Source: Numida meleagris (Eukaryota; Chordata; Aves; Galliformes; Numididae). From it: a stretch of DNA of 64,000 nt. Position numbers and translations under genes: made by a program. The notes below the pieces were generated by a model. The model searched no databases. It was not told where the DNA came from and saw only the letters and a program-made list of their open reading frames with translations. The stretch spans positions 2,014,924 to 2,078,923 of the forward strand of contig NC_034424.1 of NCBI RefSeq assembly GCF_002078875.1. The letters run 5' to 3'. This document shows positions 60,044 through 64,000 of this stretch, one piece after another (position 1 is the first letter of the stretch; each line of letters opens with the position of its first letter).

Positions 60044-60845
60044 TGTAATGGCATCTACACAAGCACACACTGAGTGGAGCAGAATCTACAAAATTAGATG
60101 TGAATTGAAACAAACTTTGAATTGCGTGCAATCCCCTGCCTCAGATGCAGCAGACCAATGGTTTTTAGACATGGCCAGCCATATTCAGATGGCCTGACAT
60201 CAGACAAATGCCTGCACCTGGCTGAGGAGAGAGGTAGGTGCCTCTGAAGAGAGCATCCGACGCAAGATGGAACAGATGAAGCCTGGCACCAGCTGCTGCA
60301 GCTCAGGTGGATTTGGGTTCGGATTTTGGTTCTCCAAGCATGGCCCAGGGTCCTCCCTCTGGCCGGGGCTCTTCTCTGCTCCCAGGCTTACTCCTCTCAT
60401 GTCATGGTGCCAGTAGCAATGAGCAGCCTTGCACCCTGCTCCCACTTGGAACTAATGACTTGCAGCACAGCTGTAACAGCAGTCACCACCTGTTTCTACA
60501 AAGGCCTCTGCCCCGAGGTCCTACAGATGACTTCTGCAGAGGACTTTCAATGTGTGAGTATAACACATGGAGGCATAAATTCCTAATATCATTGTGTGTC
60601 TTTTGGTTCACCTTTTAATTTTTGTTTCCCTTTTGGTTCCGTTTTGGTTGTTTCCTTGTTAACTAGAAGGTGGTGTGTCTCTGGCTTCCACACTTTCTGA
60701 AGCTTGCCTGGTCTCCTACCAAGATGCACGCTGCAGTCTGCATTCAATAGGACACAGCCTGTATGAGTCTCTTCCCAACGTCTCTTATAGTTTCTCTTCT
60801 CTTCTTTTTTTTTTTTCTCACTTTTTGTTTTGTTTGTTTTGTTTT

Positions 60846-60851
60846 TGCATG
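60846..60851 (+). promoter_or_regulatory. TGCATG (Rbfox-type) splicing element at the exon 18a acceptor
   Basis: TGCATG followed by TGCAG: the hexamer ends five bases before exon 18a. UGCAUG in RNA is the binding motif of Rbfox proteins, which generally repress an exon when bound upstream of it. Published work in rodents reports Rbfox2 repression of Cacna1b exon 18a. Here the element overlaps the 3' splice-site region, so binding could directly block U2AF access; that mechanism is inference. Confidence 0.7.
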
Positions 60852-60856
60852 TGCAG

Positions 60857-60919
60857 TTTTGTAAAGCAAACTCGAGGTACTGTATCTCGCAGCTCGTCAG
60901 TCTCCAGCGTAAATTCACC
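60857..60919 (+). CDS. CACNA1B: CACNA1B alternative exon 18a: II-III linker cassette
   Basis: A 63-bp exon that keeps frame (phase 2 in and out). With GC from exon 18 it gives Ala, then FVKQTRGTVSRSSSVSSVNS and Pro completed by the next exon. This is the known 21-residue e18a insert of N-type channels, close to the synprint region. In mammals its inclusion is cell-type and development regulated and alters current density and inactivation. The Ser-rich sequence with basic residues (TRGTVSRSSS) offers several possible phosphorylation sites. The acceptor is TTTTTGCATGTGCAG and the donor CCGTGAGTT. Its near-complete match to the mammalian peptide supports function; it also anchors the exon numbering used here. 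Confidence 0.94.
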
Positions 60920-63900
60920 GTGAGTTGCTCTCTGTTACGATATTCAGTAAATGGATTCATGATATCTATATTTATAAACCTCCCTCTTCCCCACTCTCCT
61001 GACGCCTTCGCTCCCCCCCTTTGTTTTTTCCAAAAATCATTCCCATCATTGTGGAAAGCCTCCAGACCAACATACGGTGGAAGGACTGGGAGGTGTGCGA
61101 CATTGCCATATAATGCTTGTGATTTGATCGTGAGCAACTCTGTAGTGTTTGGTACATTGACTGTGAGTTTTCCTCCTTCCTTCCTTTGTCCTCCCATCCC
61201 CCTAATTATTTGCCTCTGTTGCTTCCTTAATTATCTTTCCTCTTCTCTCCCCTGCCCTCGTTTGATGGTTCATCTTATTCTCACTTGTACTTTTGTTCTC
61301 TGTTTGTTATGTACTGGGCTGATGGCTTTGATGTTCCACCAGTGTTTGCACTTAGGGTTCAGTAGGAGAACAGGTGTCCACCACGAGTGCACTCTTTAAA
61401 TGAATGAAAGCTGGAGGAGAACCTGAAAGAAACTTCTGGAATTGTGGTCCAAATGAGACCAAACTCCTCTGGGAACTCATAATCCTGAAAGCATGGGTTC
61501 CACCTCTGCTCTCTGGCCTTCCTGAGATATTGCAAAAATGAGGCACTCATCAAGCTCCTATGCATCCGTGTTTGAGCAAACACAGTGGTAGACCTTCCAT
61601 TCACTCCACGCACTCCCTAACAACCAAATCTTGCTGGCTTTGCTGTGAATCACAGGTGTGCTTTGACACCAGTGCAGGTTTGTAGAATATACCATCGTTC
61701 CCCGCCGACTAATACGACAAAACTTGTCACCAGCTTGTCACCGACCCATCTTAGCGCCTTTGCTTTGAGTTATACTGTTGCCATTTGACGTTATCTTTCT
61801 TCTTTAATGCTTTTGGAGAGACAAGTAAGTGCAATTTGCTTGTGGGTTTGTCCTTACGTGCACCATAGCAGAGTTCAGCACACTGAAGATGCGGTGAAGC
61901 AAAGGTTTTCCACCAGCCGGATTTCAGGCACATTTGTGTTATTACTACAGTGGTGTGGGTTTAGCTTCTCTGACCAAGACTGAACTTTCACATCAGGCAA
62001 AAGCAGGTGCCTGTGCTAAGGGCTCTGATGGGACAAACACCATTCTGAGATCTCATGGGATTGGGACAGTGAAAATCTGGGGAACGGACTACAACGAGGA
62101 AGATTTTGGCTCATTCCTTTCAATGCATTTCCTGGCTGCTGGGATTCCAGGCAAGCACAGCATTATGGGGAATGGTCTGCTGCCTTTTGGGTCTTTCTCC
62201 CTGCCTTGCACTTGGTAGGATGGAAGAGGGGGAAGGGAGAGCTTGGTTCGAGTGGTGATGCAGGAGAGGTGCTGCCCAGTTGCATTCTCTCCCATTGCTT
62301 GGGTGGACTCCAGCTGAAGTTGCACCAAACCGACCCGAGGCCATGGTTGCAAATTAAGAATGAAGTTTTGTCCCTTTTCCAAACTTCCAGAGGCAGAGCT
62401 GTCACTTGAATTGATAAAATCAAACTGCAGGCACTGAAATCCCCTTGGAAGGAGGATTTGCCCACATTCAACGGTGTTTTGTAATTGAGGTCTGTTGCTA
62501 ACTGCCCACCAACAACAGAGAGTGCAAATTAGGAGGAAGCATCCTTGCATCTTATGACTTGCATCCACTCTCAGAACATAATGAATTTTTACTGCAAAAA
62601 TGTGTAGATGGGCCTCTGCTAGGGTGGATTTTTAGTGATATGCTGCCTAAAGACACTTTCTTTTGCCTACACTTTTCTGTCCCAGCCAAGCTGGCAAATG
62701 ACTACAGCTTAAACTGTATTTCAAACCATGTTTCTCTACACGTAAAGCCCCTTTACCTCTGTTCAGTCATGTGCAGAGGGACTGATGTATAGGCAAATAC
62801 AATTTGTATTGTCTATAACAATACTGTGCACTGTCTGGGCAGTAATCTATAACTTCCAATGCAAAATGGGGCCATTTTGACAGATTAATTGAGTGTGCAT
62901 TTTTTTTCTCTGTGGGTGTCCCCGGCATTTCCCTTGCATTTTCCCTGCAAAAATTCTTGTTTTGGCTCAATGACTGGACTCCATAACAGTGTGTGATGTG
63001 TAGAAGTGCCAGCTGCTATTGAGCATCAGTAGAGCCCCCCTGAAGTGTGAAAGAATCCAAAGGTCTCATACACTCATTATAAATGTCATTGTTAGAAATG
63101 TATTTTTATATTTTAAATTCAAATAGATGAACTGGAACAACTGCTTTCAGATACTGGCAGGTACCATGGACCCCTTGTCCCTGGGTGAAGGTTAGTATTG
63201 GTTCTGGATGCCCTGACATCAATCTGTACTTTTACTGTAACTGTACTGAATAGAGAAGTGGTCGAAATTCTGTGGAAGTTGAGCAGTAGTCTCGTCATTT
63301 AAAAAAGCTTGTAAAAGGTGCAAAAAATCCCAGTTCCATTTCTCTAGGTTGCTAAAGAGGCAGAAAATTCCTTCTGCCTTCAGTATCAATAAGAACCGAG
63401 ATCTGCAAATCCATTCTTTTGAAAGAACAAAACTTACGCAAAACCCTTTCGAAATACAGGAGGGTATTTTTTTCTGTATTCTTTCTATTGTTCTTCTAAG
63501 GAAAATTATAAATGGGTAAGAAGCTAAAGACAAGGTACACGAGCTAATTCCTTAATGAACAAACCAAAAAGCCCCAACCAACCGAAAAACCCAAGGTGAG
63601 CCACTTTCTGATCCTAACTGCGAGATTTGATGCTATAACAAGTTTGATTCAAGCACTGCAAGTGGTATGAAGGCCATTTTTTACTCACTGAAGAGAATTA
63701 AGCGCACAGAGGCATGCTCTATTTCTTTAACTAAATCAACACATATATAAAATCCATAATGGAGTTAGCAATTAATTTCTACGTACATAGGCGATAACGC
63801 GCAGCTAAGTGAGTGATGATGTTCTGTTTTTCCAGTTGAATGTATTTAAGAGTTATGGGACAGTGGGTTTTCATATGAATCATCATTATATAACAGTGGG

Positions 63901-64000
63901 TGATGAAATCCCAAATGGTGCATTTGAGGTTTCCTTTGTATTGCTATTGTTTGTTATTTGTTTTTAATAGGATTCAGAGATGTTAGTCATTGCTTGGTCA
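60920..64000 (+). other. CACNA1B: CACNA1B intron downstream of exon 18a (incomplete)
   Basis: Runs to the end of the window; exon 19, which encodes most of the II-III linker, is not reached. It has pyrimidine-rich stretches at about 60980-61030 and 61165-61265. No CR1 or exon was recognised. The 202-codon minus-strand open frame at 60589-61197 overlaps exon 18a and is not credible as a gene. Confidence 0.78.

Larger units (their letters stand above)
54446..60856 (+). other. CACNA1B: CACNA1B intron between exons 18 and 18a (about 6.4 kb)
   Basis: Contains one reversed CR1 (59915-60043). Just before exon 18a it has T-rich tracts (60807-60845) that serve as the pyrimidine tract. No other exon-like block with convincing borders was found; many short open frames here have no domain. 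Confidence 0.8.

Noticed and set aside
61040..61160. Possible further cassette exon downstream of exon 18a
   Set aside because: Pyrimidine-rich sequence precedes it, but I found no pair of splice sites giving a phase-compatible open block resembling the II-III linker.
60589..61197. 202-codon minus-strand open frame
   Set aside because: Antisense to exon 18a and the surrounding pyrimidine tracts; its Lys/Glu-rich part is just the complement of T/C-rich intron.

Overview
The window is vertebrate nuclear DNA, almost certainly from a bird and most likely chicken or a close galliform. Two things point there: many CR1 retrotransposon fragments (both strands, several with the typical AATCATAGAATxxTTxxGGTTGGAA end), and large introns around short, highly conserved exons. 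There are no operons, bacterial genes, CRISPR arrays or RNA genes that I can support.

The whole window lies inside one plus-strand gene, CACNA1B, which encodes the pore-forming alpha-1B subunit of the N-type (Cav2.2) voltage-gated calcium channel. Eleven constitutive exons, 8 to 18, can be placed to the base. I number them by counting back from the recognisable alternative exon 18a, using the mammalian convention. They encode, in order, the end of the domain I pore region and the beta-subunit-binding AID (exon 8), the rest of the I-II linker (9, 10), all of domain II (11-17: S1, S2, S3-S4, S5, pore loop, S6) and the start of the II-III linker (18). Alternative exon 18a follows at 60857-60919. 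Exons 1-7 and 19 onward lie outside the window. Every junction used keeps phase and has GT-AG borders.

Layout: 1-2481 end of intron 7; 2482-2597 exon 8; 10755-10811 exon 9; 11506-11580 a phase-compatible 75-nt candidate cassette exon; 13700-13789 exon 10; 18105-18314 exon 11; 20478-29016 and 29117-37664 two nearly identical 8.5-kb copies of a segment holding exons 12 and 13, separated by exactly 100 N; 39948-40079 exon 14; 40553-40625 exon 15; 44605-44722 exon 16; 49858-49925 exon 17; 54339-54445 exon 18; 60857-60919 exon 18a; then intron to the end.

The most important points for a reader are these. (1) The 8.5-kb duplication is probably an assembly artefact: two overlapping haplotype contigs that were not merged. 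Read literally, it would break the channel's frame. (2) There is a candidate 25-residue cassette in the I-II linker. (3) Exon 18a has a UGCAUG (Rbfox) element lying directly against its acceptor. I found no previously undescribed multi-gene system.
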